A DNA stretch of 64,000 nucleotides from JASSUD01 sp031963415 (GTDB lineage: Bacteria > Pseudomonadota > Gammaproteobacteria > Burkholderiales > Burkholderiaceae), in assembly GCA_031963415.1 (NCBI GenBank), contig JASSUI010000001.1, positions 2,108,001 through 2,172,000 of the forward strand. The letters run 5' to 3'. Made by a program: the position numbers and the translations under genes. The notes under the pieces are model-generated. The model made no database searches. It was not told the DNA's origin and saw only the letters and a list, made by a program, of their open reading frames with translations. Below are positions 10,601 through 19,390 of this stretch, piece by piece. Numbering within the stretch: the stretch's first letter is position 1; each line of letters starts with the position of its first letter.

Positions 10601-13600
10601 AAAATAGAATTCAGCCGTGAAGAATTGAAGCAGCGCAGGAGTGAGTTAAATGAAGGCGCTGCCTCAGGAGAAAAACTGCCGATCAATTTCACGACAAATC
10701 TAAAAAAAGCGTCTTATTTACACACCGCTGATGCAAATCGACCTGAAGCGGAGCGACGTTATCATTTTCTGCATTTAACGTTTCAGGAGTTTTTTGCGGC
10801 GAAGTTTTTGGTCAAGCATCTACAAGCGTATACAGATGTAGATAAATCCACTGTTCAAGCCTACGGTGTGCAAAAAAATTTAGATGCTATGCCGAAGCGG
10901 CATGAGGTAGAAGCCTTTATCGCTACCCATAAATACAATCCGCGGTATGAAATTGTCTGGTGGATGGTGGCAGGTCTGCTTGAGGGGGCTCTACTCGAAC
11001 GTTTTTTCAGACTCCTTGAGCAAGCGCCACGTGACCTGATCGGTGTTCGTCACCAGCAGGTATTGATGGGGTGTTTAAACGAAGCCAGGAATCAATTGAA
11101 CAACAAAATGCACGCTGGACTGGAAAAAGAACTCACACAATGGTTGCATTTTGAAATGAAATGGAGCGATAAGTGGAGCAAATTAGGGAGGCGGGGCGCT
11201 TTTCCGGAGTATCTACTGCTCAGGTCTTTAGATAAGTCTGATGATAGGAGGAAGCAGATTATTCAGACATTAGGGGCGCGTCCCGCTTTGTCCGAAGCTG
11301 CCGAGCGGGCCTTGGCTGGCGCTTTGCAGGATCAAGATGAAAATGTCAGGAATGCGGCAGCTCTTGTTTTAAGCGGCAAAAACTCATTGTCCGAAGCGGC
11401 CGAGCAGGCCTTGATTGGCGCTTTGCAGGATCAGGAAGGGATTGTTAGGGCTACGGCGGCCCGTACGTTAGGAGGCCAAAACCCATTGTCCGAAGCGGCC
11501 GAACAGGCCTTGATTGACACTTTGCAGGATCAGGAAGGGATTGTTAGGGCTACGGCGGCCCGTACGTTAGGAGGCCAAAACCCATTGTCCGAAGTTGCCG
11601 TGCAGGCCTTGATCAGCGCTTTGCAGGATCAAGATGAAAATGTCATGACTGCGGCAGCCAATGCCTTAGGAAGTCAAAGCCCGTTATCCGAAGCCACCGA
11701 GCAGGCCTTGATCGGCGCTTGTCAGCATGAAAATTGGAGGGTCAGGGCTGAGGCAGCCCGCGCGTTAGGAAGCCAAAGCCCATTGTCCGAAGCTATCGAG
11801 CAGGCTTTGATCGGCGCTTGTCAGGATCAAGAGTCGCCAGTCAGAAATGTGGCAACCCATGCGTTAGAAAGTCAAGGCTCGTTGTCCGAAGCCGCCGAGC
11901 AGGCCTTGGTTGACGCTTTTCAGCATGAAAATGGGAAGGTCGGGATTGCGGCAGCCTGTACGTTAGGAAAGCAAAGTATGTTGTCCAAAGCCGCTGTGCA
12001 GGCCTTGATCGGCGCTTTGCAGCATGAAAATGGGAATGTCAGGTTTGCGGCAACTCGTGCGTTCGAAAACCAGAAAACGTTGTCCGAAGCCGCCATGCTG
12101 GCCTTGATCAGCGCTTTTCATGATCAAGAAAGGAATGTTAGGAATGCGGCGGCATGTGCATTAGAAGGCAAAAACCTGTTTCCTGAGGCCGTCGTGTGGG
12201 CCTTGGTCGGCGCTTTACAGCATGAAAATAAGGATGTCAGAAATGCAGCAGCCCGTGTGTTAAAAAGTCAAAACCCGTTATCCCAAGCTGCCGCGCAGGC
12301 CTTGATCAGCGCTTGTCAGGATCAAGATGAAGATGCAGATGTCAGAGCTAAGGCAGCCCGTGCGTTAGGAAACCAAAATCCGTTGTCCGAAGCCGCCGAG
12401 CAGGCCTTGATCGGCGTTTTGCAGCATGAAAATAAGGATGTCAGGGTTGAGGCAGCCGGTGCTTTAGGAAGCCAAAGCCCGTTGTCCGAAACCGCTGTGC
12501 AGGCATTGATCGGCGCTTTGCAGCATGTAAATTGGGAGGTCAGGCGTGTGGCCGCCTATACGTTAGGAAAGCAAAGCCCTTTGTCCGAAGCTACCGTACA
12601 GGCCTTGATCGGCGCTTGTCAGGACCAACATGGAAATGTTAGAACTATGGCAACCAGTGTGTTAGGAGGCCAAGGCCCCTTGCCAGAAGCCGCCAAGCAG
12701 GCCTTAATCGGCGCTTTGCCGCATGAAGATTATAGGGTCGGGTTTGAGGCAGCCCGTGTGTTAGGAGGCCAAAGCCCGTTATCCGAAGCCGCCGAACAGG
12801 CCCTGATCGACGCTTGTCAGCATGAAAATTGGAGGGTCAGGGCTGAGGCAGCCCGTGCGTTAGGAGGCCAAAGCCCGTTGTCCAAAGCTGTCGTGCAGGC
12901 CTTGATTGATGTTTGTCAGGATAGAGATAGTTATGTTAGTAACGAGGCAGTTTGTGTGTTAATCCGCCGAAACCCGTTGACCGAAGCTGCCAAGCAGACC
13001 TTGGTTGATGCTCTTCAGCATGAAAATTGGAAGGTCAGGGCTGTTGCAGCCCGTGCGTTAAGAGTTCAAGGCCCATTGTCTGAAGCCGCCGTACAGGCCT
13101 TGATTTGCGCTTTGCAAGATCAAGATCAAGATGTCAGATATGCGGCGGCCTGTGCGTTAGTAGGTCCATTGCCCGAAGCCGCCGTACAGGCCTTGATCAT
13201 GGCTTTGCAGGATCAAGAAAGGAATGTCAAAAATGCGGCAGTCTATGCGTTAGAAGGCCAAAATTCGTTGTCCGAAGAGGCCGTGCACTCCTTGATCGGC
13301 GTTTTACAGCATGAAAATGAGGATGTTAGGTATGGGGCCGTCAGGGTGTTAAGTGCGCATACTAATTTTATTTACTCGATGCTGCCGGGGTTACTGTTTA
13401 GCCAGATTGAAATCCTTTATACGAGATTTTTATTTAATTACAGCTGTAAGCATGTAGGGGCACTCTATGTTCAGGATCGTCAACTTCACTTTTATACAGA
13501 AAAGGGGGCGGGTCAGGTAGAGATAGAAGAGCCTGAAAAGATTATTAAAGCTTTTGAAGCTGTGCAAATAAGGGAAGGAATAAAACTGATGGGAAAAGAG

Positions 13601-13624
13601 ACGCTGTTAGAGAAAGAACTCTAA
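7628..13624 (+). CDS. TPR / NACHT / HEAT-repeat giant protein
   Basis: 1,998 residues. An N-terminal TPR-like region (about 30-135) is followed by a long helical region, then a NACHT NTPase with Walker A GRAGIGKTT (about 733-741), Walker B LFILDGLDEV (about 811-820) and the sensor-like LITSRPAG. After a winged-helix-type stretch come 21 tandem 33-residue HEAT/PBS-lyase-like repeats (about 1221-1913, consensus LSEAAEQALIGALQ) and an 85-residue unique tail. The start has a strong GGGGGAG site 5-9 nt upstream of ATG. NACHT-HEAT is a STAND architecture in which the repeats are expected to sense a ligand. It may be an NLR-like defence protein or a host-interaction protein; the sequence does not decide. 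It shares the TPR-NACHT-repeat plan with the gene at 235-5880 but has a different sensor. Confidence 0.88.
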   Translation: MLGIWNAVKSIGSGTPNTSGDHPASGLAIANKVKEEALNHENRGDLHKAKNHYEVAINEADGLYQNQNAKTPQLEERLAALCFYYGNFLRKQGDKFHAERHFQRALTHAGGLDLEQPEAQELFKQITARYGSFVGKEGNQGSGLSPLDHRALKPLANYSSNRSKAGSPSYLKNPAFEAHLSSLSPCTQPFLTQPLQTTTSTYVLPQSNEAVQNTHHLAWCLQQNTASEQERDVWIREAKQVVEEFKHLKSKDLAHIQEVIALSAIDHPELHRNITNALLDALKLEKNRLLNLPLLRGLSVMVMQRPYLTHDIHSAGDSVMLLRALLGALQRIHADQNLEQTQTLLHILSLLLDQMVYFGAKEIDRVEIEEPLRRALRRFEDKKKYPELAWPIEYAFQALERLPNNEKFSEALIRRALPALGGLSYLTTFGLKIASAEIFISGFEPDKVWEAYQCFKDAFGEIEWLRRAPWYGELCFIDVLIGMGRLDLLGKLLAKNTALREEAYLRGLCDRLERIACFQDGAHSQDHALKLLKGFKEGQITWAKQESIQQYARQSLDRIGLMWPKPNLATMEKEGYAPAAWHPFWAAIPDSALISKIQNKIQKQANQEAALSQIAAIHNSVYRFMPPSVSQTMVRNALHRYYDASDLSIQRVSGEKASLDNCYINLAIVESQAQREKDQDELKKQALAFERLPSSERVDATNPNRLIPLEKLFEKQKLRDGSEGIPQRILIHGRAGIGKTTLCKKLVHKYHHNGLWRDQFDCMVWVPLRQLKTAPAQNLENLLCQYFSIHGSTQAQALAKAFQENHRDKTLFILDGLDEVTEGLDKRHALNTFLESLLNQVHVLITSRPAGVSASQCNELDLELETIGFNTDDVRTYIQKFAPESKQTEIQRYIDRMPLIQELVNIPIQLDALCYSWDKLPKNQEVTMAMLYEAMVDKLWRKDSVRLEKKEGGQLLTPHEIEDLSESELKEVMAAEIDYLSYLAFKGLEAEKIEFSREELKQRRSELNEGAASGEKLPINFTTNLKKASYLHTADANRPEAERRYHFLHLTFQEFFAAKFLVKHLQAYTDVDKSTVQAYGVQKNLDAMPKRHEVEAFIATHKYNPRYEIVWWMVAGLLEGALLERFFRLLEQAPRDLIGVRHQQVLMGCLNEARNQLNNKMHAGLEKELTQWLHFEMKWSDKWSKLGRRGAFPEYLLLRSLDKSDDRRKQIIQTLGARPALSEAAERALAGALQDQDENVRNAAALVLSGKNSLSEAAEQALIGALQDQEGIVRATAARTLGGQNPLSEAAEQALIDTLQDQEGIVRATAARTLGGQNPLSEVAVQALISALQDQDENVMTAAANALGSQSPLSEATEQALIGACQHENWRVRAEAARALGSQSPLSEAIEQALIGACQDQESPVRNVATHALESQGSLSEAAEQALVDAFQHENGKVGIAAACTLGKQSMLSKAAVQALIGALQHENGNVRFAATRAFENQKTLSEAAMLALISAFHDQERNVRNAAACALEGKNLFPEAVVWALVGALQHENKDVRNAAARVLKSQNPLSQAAAQALISACQDQDEDADVRAKAARALGNQNPLSEAAEQALIGVLQHENKDVRVEAAGALGSQSPLSETAVQALIGALQHVNWEVRRVAAYTLGKQSPLSEATVQALIGACQDQHGNVRTMATSVLGGQGPLPEAAKQALIGALPHEDYRVGFEAARVLGGQSPLSEAAEQALIDACQHENWRVRAEAARALGGQSPLSKAVVQALIDVCQDRDSYVSNEAVCVLIRRNPLTEAAKQTLVDALQHENWKVRAVAARALRVQGPLSEAAVQALICALQDQDQDVRYAAACALVGPLPEAAVQALIMALQDQERNVKNAAVYALEGQNSLSEEAVHSLIGVLQHENEDVRYGAVRVLSAHTNFIYSMLPGLLFSQIEILYTRFLFNYSCKHVGALYVQDRQLHFYTEKGAGQVEIEEPEKIIKAFEAVQIREGIKLMGKETLLEKEL
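11288..13366 (+). repeat. 21 tandem 99-nt coding repeats (HEAT array)
   Basis: Units of 33 codons begin with LSEAAEQAL-like residues. Unit 11 carries two extra residues and unit 19 lacks two. Units 2 and 3 are almost identical at DNA level, which suggests recent duplication; others have diverged mostly at surface positions. Such arrays commonly expand or contract by recombination. Confidence 0.92.
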
Positions 13625-13647
13625 GTCCGAAGTGAAACGTGCATGAT

Positions 13648-13670
13648 GAAAGGCCCTTAGCGGGCCTTTC
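13648..13670 (+). terminator. Stem-loop downstream of the NACHT-HEAT gene
   Basis: GAAAGGCCC and GGGCCTTTC form a perfect 9-bp stem around TTAGC, 24 nt after the stop codon. The T-run is contained in the 3' arm only, so it is a plausible but weak intrinsic terminator, possibly bidirectional. Confidence 0.7.
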
Positions 13671-13842
13671 ACTACTCTCGAGCTAGTCGTTTCTTATTAA
13701 GCTCCGGTTCAAATATTTTTCTCTAAACCTTATAAGCAACCGCTCTATGTTATAGCTAGAATCATTGTTATTGCTTATAGCGGTAGGACAAAAGTCTTCG
13801 AGAGTTGTATCTTCGTTCCTGCTCTCACTGGCGTAAAGGTCT

Positions 13843-14334
13843 TTAATTCTTTTGCTTCTTAATCAATGTACTTACTCCATTTAGTGCGTATGCCGCCGCT
13901 TGAGCACGTACCTGCTGGGGGTCTCCATTGAACTTCACTGTTTCGCATCGCATCTGATCAGCTAAGCACCAAGCAAAGCATATGGTGCCAACCGACTTGT
14001 TTTCACCGCCGTCACTTGGGCCAGCAAGGCCAGTAATCGCGAGGGCGAGATTGGCGCGACTATGATCTAGCGCGCCTTTAGCCATGGCTTGTGCAACAGG
14101 CTCGCTGACAGCGCCGTGCTGCTCGATAAGTTCATCAGGTACGCCAAGCATTTCCTTTTTTGAGTGGACAGAATAGGTAACAAAACCTCGGTCAAACCAG
14201 TTACCACTGCCTTCAACAGCGGTGGCGGTAGCAGCAACTAAACCACCTGTGCAAGATTCCGCAGTAGTTAATGAAAACTTTGCTGCCCACAATTCCTTGC
14301 CCACTAGCGTTGCTAATTGATTAAGATTATTCAT
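13843..14334 (-). CDS. pncC: Nicotinamide-nucleotide amidase (CinA C-terminal family)
   Basis: 163 residues, the usual length for stand-alone PncC. The N-terminal TTAESCTGGLVA motif holds the catalytic serine region, and ITGLAGPSDGG plus KSVGTICFAW are family signatures. The enzyme deamidates nicotinamide mononucleotide to nicotinate mononucleotide in cytosolic pyridine-nucleotide salvage. The start is supported by AGAGGGA upstream of ATG. It lacks the N-terminal MoaB-like domain of full CinA, as is normal in proteobacteria. It is transcribed toward the NACHT-HEAT gene and looks monocistronic. Confidence 0.92.
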   Translation of the reverse strand: MNNLNQLATLVGKELWAAKFSLTTAESCTGGLVAATATAVEGSGNWFDRGFVTYSVHSKKEMLGVPDELIEQHGAVSEPVAQAMAKGALDHSRANLALAITGLAGPSDGGENKSVGTICFAWCLADQMRCETVKFNGDPQQVRAQAAAYALNGVSTLIKKQKN

Positions 14335-14832
14335 AGTTAGTCCCTCTTTATACCGAACGTATCAATTGCCACGTCGCAATGACGAATAGCCTAGAGAACG
14401 CAGTAGCTAAGTCAGCAGGCATAATGCCAAGGCTACCTATGAAGCGTTGCTTTGCATATCGAATCGACTGTGGTTTGACGATATCGAAAAGTCCAGATAA
14501 AAACTGTGAAAGGTTTTAACGCCCAGTTCGATTACGTCAAATAACGATGCAGAATGTCAAACGAGGAATAGCAAATAGAGTACCTATCTTCCGGTATATA
14601 GAAAATGTTTTATTTCACCTTGCTTTACTTGATCTCATGTCCACAGTTGTAGCTCTGTTCTGAAGAGTAAAAGGTATTGAAAGGCTCTACTTAAGCCACA
14701 TTCACTCACTTATTTGAGAGCCTGTTTAAGAATTGCCTATAAGGCCGAGATTTGGTGTTGGGCGGTGCAAATTTTTTCCTGATGAAGGGAAGATAGACGG
14801 AGCTAGGCTATAACACCTAGCTCATCACCTAT
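14335..14832. other. Non-coding stretch, with a stem-loop next to the MATE gene
   Basis: No gene is recognised in about 500 bases. At 14800-14823 GAGCTAGG and CCTAGCTC form an 8-bp stem with an 8-nt loop just after the stop of the minus-strand MATE gene. It may end that transcript, but no T-run follows. Confidence 0.45.
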
Positions 14833-16662
14833 TTAAGCCACACTTAAAAGACGAGTGTGCTCTGTAGGCTCTACCACCACGGTTGGTTGATTGGTAGCGC
14901 TTTCACTGTTTTGAGCGCTGCTGTTTGGCAGAGCGTCTTTTTGGCTTTCAGGAAGAAACCATTTCTTTAAAAATCCTTCAAAGCGTTGGTTACTCGTGGG
15001 AGTGGTTCCGTCATCTGATTGCGCAATGCTTGTTGTGTAGTTATGCCAATAAGTGAGCACGATGCACATCGCCACAAAATCTCCAACAATCATAGAGCTA
15101 AGAATCCCGTAAATATCAAATTCTGTTTGATAAGCGCTGAATGTAGCAAGCGGTAACGTCACCAACAACACAGGTAATAGTGGGGCAAACGACGCCAAGA
15201 AAGTATCTTCAAGACCGGCTAATAATTGACGAGTACAGTTGGTCGAGACGGTAAGCAAATGGATTAAGCCATCAAGTGCGATAGTAATAAGAATCAATCG
15301 GTGATATTGCGCTATCCCTTCTGCTGGCATGAAAAAAGAGGCAATTTTTTGGGCAAAAATAGTACTAGCGGCAGTGCCTATCAAAGAGACTGCCCACTCT
15401 AGCGCTAACGCATGCTTACCAATTTTGTTGATGCTTTTAAATAGCGCTTTATCATTTTTTGCCTTGCCATAGAACTGCGCGGTGAGGAATTTGGCTGCTT
15501 CACTAATGCCAGTGTGGAGGGAAAATAGCAGCGCATAAGGTTGCTTACTCGCTTGAGCAATACGTAGTCGACTTTCTCCCAATCCACCTACGAGTGCATT
15601 GATCCGAAAGTTACTCATTGAACTCAGCAATTGATTAACGGTGTCTGGCCAGCCTTGAGAAAATAAGCGTTTGAGCGTGGCTTGATAATTACCCAAATCG
15701 CGCTGAAAAATCCCGAAAGGTTGAAACGCCGGGTTTGTCTGAAATAGTCGGGCACACCAAGCCATACAAAATAGCCCTCTTGCTAGTGTAGAGGCAGCAG
15801 CGCCCGCGACAGAATAGCGAGAAATTAACAGATAATCTAAACCTACCTCTAATAAGGCACTCGCCAAACGATAGCGATATAAATGTTTTTCTTGGTTGAC
15901 GGCGACTAGAAATCGTTCATTTGTCCCGTTGATAAAATCCACAGGTAGGAAGAAAGATAACCAGAGAAGGTACTCTTCCGATAACTTTTGGGTTTTATCT
16001 GACGGGTTAAAGTGCTCAACCCATTGGTGGCGAGTTACAAGCAATACAGCCATCGCGCTCAGACCTAAGAGCGAAGAGGACAAATAAGCTTGCCTAAGTA
16101 ATACGCCAATTTCTTTACGGTTTGCGAGGGAGCCTTTGCTTAAACCCTGTTGCACTGTCGTAGCTTCTTGCTGCGCTAATGCGTGAGCAGCGAAGTCATC
16201 TGTTGCTGCAGGGCTTATGCAGAGGCTTTCTAACGATTCTGTGCCTGATGTATCAATGCGTGCCTGATTAATAGCTTCATTCATCATAGAAGTTGCAATC
16301 TCACTATCACGCCGCAGCGCGGTGTGAGCTAATGACTCGACGTCTTCAGCTTCTCCTCTTGGCTGCTTGATATTGGCGCTTGTAGAGCCTGCCTGTCTGG
16401 CAATAAGCACCCCGTCCTGCGCACCTAGTCTGTGCACTGCACCAAAAATTAACAGAACCGTATAGGCAATCACATGCGCGCCCAGCGCTGAGGCTGGATC
16501 ATGATGCTCAGATTTTTGATTTGCCATCAAATAAGTACGCAATGAGGCGCCCCCCGCTTTCACAAGATGATTAAAGGTAAGTGGAAGCGCCTTTGTGCCA
16601 ATAGAACTGGAATTGGGAATTGTCTTAGCTACTGAGCGGGCAGAAGTAGGGCCGATCGCCAT
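14833..16662 (-). CDS. MATE-family multidrug/Na+ antiporter-like protein with an inserted hydrophilic loop
   Basis: 609 residues, longer than the usual 450. It is an inner-membrane protein with around 12 hydrophobic segments and MATE-like pairing: an N half (ALPLTFNHLVKAGGASLR, GAQDGVLIARQAG) and later segments (GWPDTVNQLLSSM, SLHTGISEAAKFL). The loop after the second membrane segment, normally short, carries about 80 extra polar residues (about 95-175). The C-terminal tail of about 60 residues is polar and ends EPTEHTRLLSVA. MATE proteins exchange H+ or Na+ for organic cations. It is a distant relative of the MATE gene at 41424-43145. Substrate unknown. Confidence 0.8.
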   Translation of the reverse strand: MAIGPTSARSVAKTIPNSSSIGTKALPLTFNHLVKAGGASLRTYLMANQKSEHHDPASALGAHVIAYTVLLIFGAVHRLGAQDGVLIARQAGSTSANIKQPRGEAEDVESLAHTALRRDSEIATSMMNEAINQARIDTSGTESLESLCISPAATDDFAAHALAQQEATTVQQGLSKGSLANRKEIGVLLRQAYLSSSLLGLSAMAVLLVTRHQWVEHFNPSDKTQKLSEEYLLWLSFFLPVDFINGTNERFLVAVNQEKHLYRYRLASALLEVGLDYLLISRYSVAGAAASTLARGLFCMAWCARLFQTNPAFQPFGIFQRDLGNYQATLKRLFSQGWPDTVNQLLSSMSNFRINALVGGLGESRLRIAQASKQPYALLFSLHTGISEAAKFLTAQFYGKAKNDKALFKSINKIGKHALALEWAVSLIGTAASTIFAQKIASFFMPAEGIAQYHRLILITIALDGLIHLLTVSTNCTRQLLAGLEDTFLASFAPLLPVLLVTLPLATFSAYQTEFDIYGILSSMIVGDFVAMCIVLTYWHNYTTSIAQSDDGTTPTSNQRFEGFLKKWFLPESQKDALPNSSAQNSESATNQPTVVVEPTEHTRLLSVA

Positions 16663-17339
16663 GTATTGTCTCCTTATTTATAGGATTGGTTTGAATGAGT
16701 AAATTTAATGAGAAGCATTCAATAAATTTTCCGAAGGAGCACAATACACATTCTAAAAAAAAAGTCACTCAGATTTTTTCCGGGTTCGCCTGCGTTCCAT
16801 CGTCTATCGATTAGCAAACGCATAATTTTTTAGATGCTGACTTTTGATATTCATCATCTTTCTCTTTCTATAACTTGTCCCGAACATTTGTTTTCTACAG
16901 CTGAAAGTTCGAGAAAATCATTCGTCGACTGAGAAAAATTTTGTGTAATAAACGATATGGCCGTCTCCTTTTGCTTTGCACGCCGGCGAGCCATCCATTA
17001 TCTGTCGTAGCCTCTCGCTGTATGGCTTGATGAGAGGTTAGGTGAGTAAGTAGAAGGACTCAACGGCTAGAGACGTTAAATTATTGAGGGATAAGAGGAA
17101 TCTGATAAAAGTAATTTAAATTTAGCTGGTAATATGCTCTTTTTTCGTATTTATTGGCATGAATTCTTAAGCGGTCTCTGCATAACCTCAGTAACACGGG
17201 ACGCCACGGCTAGATAGTGCAGCAGTGCATTAGTATTTGCTGTTAGGCCTTGGTTGATAGTTCTGATGCCTCAGGGATTATGCAGATGCTCTTTAATAAT
17301 AAATGTTGCACTCTGATTACAAGACAGGAGTTTTATTTT
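16663..17339. other. Divergent intergenic region between the MATE and permease genes
   Basis: About 680 bases, AT-rich, between divergently transcribed genes. It must hold both promoters, but no confident -35/-10 pair or operator was picked out. No repeat or RNA gene is recognised. Confidence 0.4.
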
Positions 17340-18860
17340 ATGACCACGCTATGGCGTAGAAAGTCCATTGCTGCTCTGCAAAGAGAGGCGTCAGAAGGTG
17401 AGGGTGGTACCTCAGCATCGCGCCTGAAGCGCGTATTGTCAGGTTTTGATTTAACGATGCTGGGCATTGGCTGTATTGTTGGCGCAGGACTTTTTGTGAT
17501 CACCGGCCATGCAGCAGCAGCTAATGCAGGTCCAGCTGTCGTTTTGTCTTTTGCGTTGGGCGCTACGGCTTGCGCTTTTGCTGGTTTATGTTACGCCGAG
17601 CTAGCTTCCACTTTACCCGTTGCGGGCAGTGCTTATATCTATGCGTATGCGACGATGGGAGAGTTTATCGCCTGGATCATTGGCTGGGATTTGATGCTCG
17701 AATATTGCTTATGCGCAGTGGCCGTTGCGATTGGCTGGTCAGGCTATCTTGTTAGTTTCTTAAATTCATTCGGTATTCATCTACCTCCAATGTTTGCAAG
17801 TGCACCTTTAGCGTATGACGTTGCCACCGGGTGGAGCTATACGGGAGCATGGCTAAATATACCTGCGATGTTTATCGTTGCTGTGATGGCAGCCTTATTA
17901 GTAGTCGGTGTGCGTGAATCAGCGCGGTTTAACACGATTATGGTCGCGATTAAAGTGACGATCATCTCCGTTTTTATTTTGGCTGGCATTAGCCATGTGG
18001 ATAGCGCTAACTGGGTTACTGCGACGAATCCGCAAGGTGCATTTGTGCCACCAAGCGCCGGCCAATCGGGCGTATTTGGTTGGAGTGGTGTGCTGCGCGG
18101 TGCGGCGGTTGTGTTTTTTGCTTATATTGGTTTTGATTCCGTTTCGTGCGTTGTACAAGAAACGAAAAACCCACGTCGTAATTTGCCGATTGGTTTATTG
18201 AGCTCAATACTAGTGTGTGCGCTGTTGTATATGTTGGTTGCGTATGTGCTGACGGGCGTCGTACCTTATGACAAGTTGAATGTGTCAGATCCGCTTGCAG
18301 TGGGTATTGATGCAATGGGTTTAACTTGGTTGTCCCCGATCATCAAATTGGGCGCTATTTTTGGTTTGACTTCTGTTGTGCTCGTGATGCTAATGAGCCA
18401 GCCACGCATTTTTTACAAAATGGCGCAAGATGGACTGCTACCACCAGCGATTACCAAACTTCATCCGCGTTTCCATACGCCCTATATACCAACTATTATT
18501 ACAGGTGTCGTTGCTACGATACTCTCCGGTTTGCTGCCTATCAGCTTGGTCGGTGAGTTGATCAGTATTGGGACACTTGCTGCATTTGTCGTGGTTTGCG
18601 TGGGCGTGGTTGTGATGCGTATCAAGCAACCTAAACTTGAGCGGGCATTTAAGACCCCAGCGGTCTATGTGGTAGCGCCTACTGGGGCTGCGTTCGCATT
18701 CATCTTGATGCTTGGTTTGCCGGTTGATACTTGGATACGCTTTTTCGCTTGGATGGCGCTTGGCATGGCAATTTATTTTGGTTATGGCATCCGTCACAGC
18801 AAATTGCGTCATTCGCCAGCAGGGACCATATCTGAGTCGTCCGTCGGCCTTAAAGCGTAG
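17340..18860 (+). CDS. APC-superfamily cationic amino-acid transporter (CAT type), copy 1
   Basis: 506 residues from the ATG at 17340, which follows AGGAGTTTTATTTT; the longer in-frame start at 17250 has no such site. About 12-14 membrane helices. The N-terminal FDLTMLGIGCIVGAGLFV is the APC substrate-binding helix 1 signature, followed by SFALGATACAFAGLCYAEL and VFFAYIGFDSVS. The family takes up amino acids by proton symport or exchange across the inner membrane. A close paralogue lies at 29989-31524 with the same leader. Two uptake systems suit an intracellular bacterium that depends on host amino acids, but the actual substrate is not shown. Confidence 0.9.
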   Translation: MTTLWRRKSIAALQREASEGEGGTSASRLKRVLSGFDLTMLGIGCIVGAGLFVITGHAAAANAGPAVVLSFALGATACAFAGLCYAELASTLPVAGSAYIYAYATMGEFIAWIIGWDLMLEYCLCAVAVAIGWSGYLVSFLNSFGIHLPPMFASAPLAYDVATGWSYTGAWLNIPAMFIVAVMAALLVVGVRESARFNTIMVAIKVTIISVFILAGISHVDSANWVTATNPQGAFVPPSAGQSGVFGWSGVLRGAAVVFFAYIGFDSVSCVVQETKNPRRNLPIGLLSSILVCALLYMLVAYVLTGVVPYDKLNVSDPLAVGIDAMGLTWLSPIIKLGAIFGLTSVVLVMLMSQPRIFYKMAQDGLLPPAITKLHPRFHTPYIPTIITGVVATILSGLLPISLVGELISIGTLAAFVVVCVGVVVMRIKQPKLERAFKTPAVYVVAPTGAAFAFILMLGLPVDTWIRFFAWMALGMAIYFGYGIRHSKLRHSPAGTISESSVGLKA

Positions 18861-18890
18861 TAAGCGACTCGCCTAACGTTTTGTTGGCGG

Positions 18891-18940
18891 CGTTGCGCCT
18901 CCATGTCGTGCTAGTTATTGCTAGCAGCAAAGGCGCAACG
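18891..18940 (+). terminator. Stem-loop after permease copy 1
   Basis: A perfect 10-bp outer stem plus a 5-bp inner stem lie about 30 nt after the stop codon. There is no U-run, so it may work as a 3'-end stabiliser or factor-dependent end rather than as an intrinsic terminator. Confidence 0.5.
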
Positions 18941-19187
18941 TCATTGGACACGCGCTAAGCAGATTCAAAAACTCTTTCCCGATCAGCGGATAATGAAATG
19001 AGCAATTTAACGAAATTGCTTATTCAATTGCTTCTCTTATATAAACATTCCTAGCTAGAACTGAAAAATAAAAAATAATTTTGCAGGAAAGCATTTCAAA
19101 TCTCCTCATTTAATTCCCATTTTTTTCTTCCGTTCATTTGCATCTATGGAATGGAAATGTGCTACCTGTAATTTTTTTAAAAAAACT

Positions 19188-19232
19188 GAAGTGATCCCAA
19201 AAGGTTAGACACCACGTTCTAATTTTGGGGGG
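19188..19232. repeat. Palindromic element, copy 2 (same family as in the lon terminator)
   Basis: GAAGTGATCCCAAAAGG, TTAGACACCACGTTCTAA and TTTTGGGG match the element at 29705-29755 base for base over most of its length; the far right arm is lost. The shape resembles two IS ends facing each other. Confidence 0.6.
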
Positions 19233-19390
19233 CAGGACCAGGACCAGTTTGTTTCTCATATCTAATTCTGGGCATTTCACAAGAAAAGGGATGCACCACT
19301 GATCCGTTATTTATTCCTGATTGAGCTTGCAGCGTATAAAATTCGGCGTCATTGAACTTCTATTTCAGAAATTTACTACCACTCTTAGTC

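Larger units (their letters stand above)
18861..19390. other. Non-coding stretch with two palindromic elements
   Basis: Downstream of the permease, CGTTGCGCCT at 18891-18900 pairs with AGGCGCAACG at 18931-18940, with an inner GCTAG/CTAGC stem. A second palindromic element lies at 19188-19232. The remainder is AT-rich and also serves as upstream region of the LRR gene. Confidence 0.6.

Noticed and set aside
11288..13366. CRISPR-like regular spacing of repeats
   Set aside because: The 99-nt period is in frame, encodes HEAT units throughout, and has no spacers.
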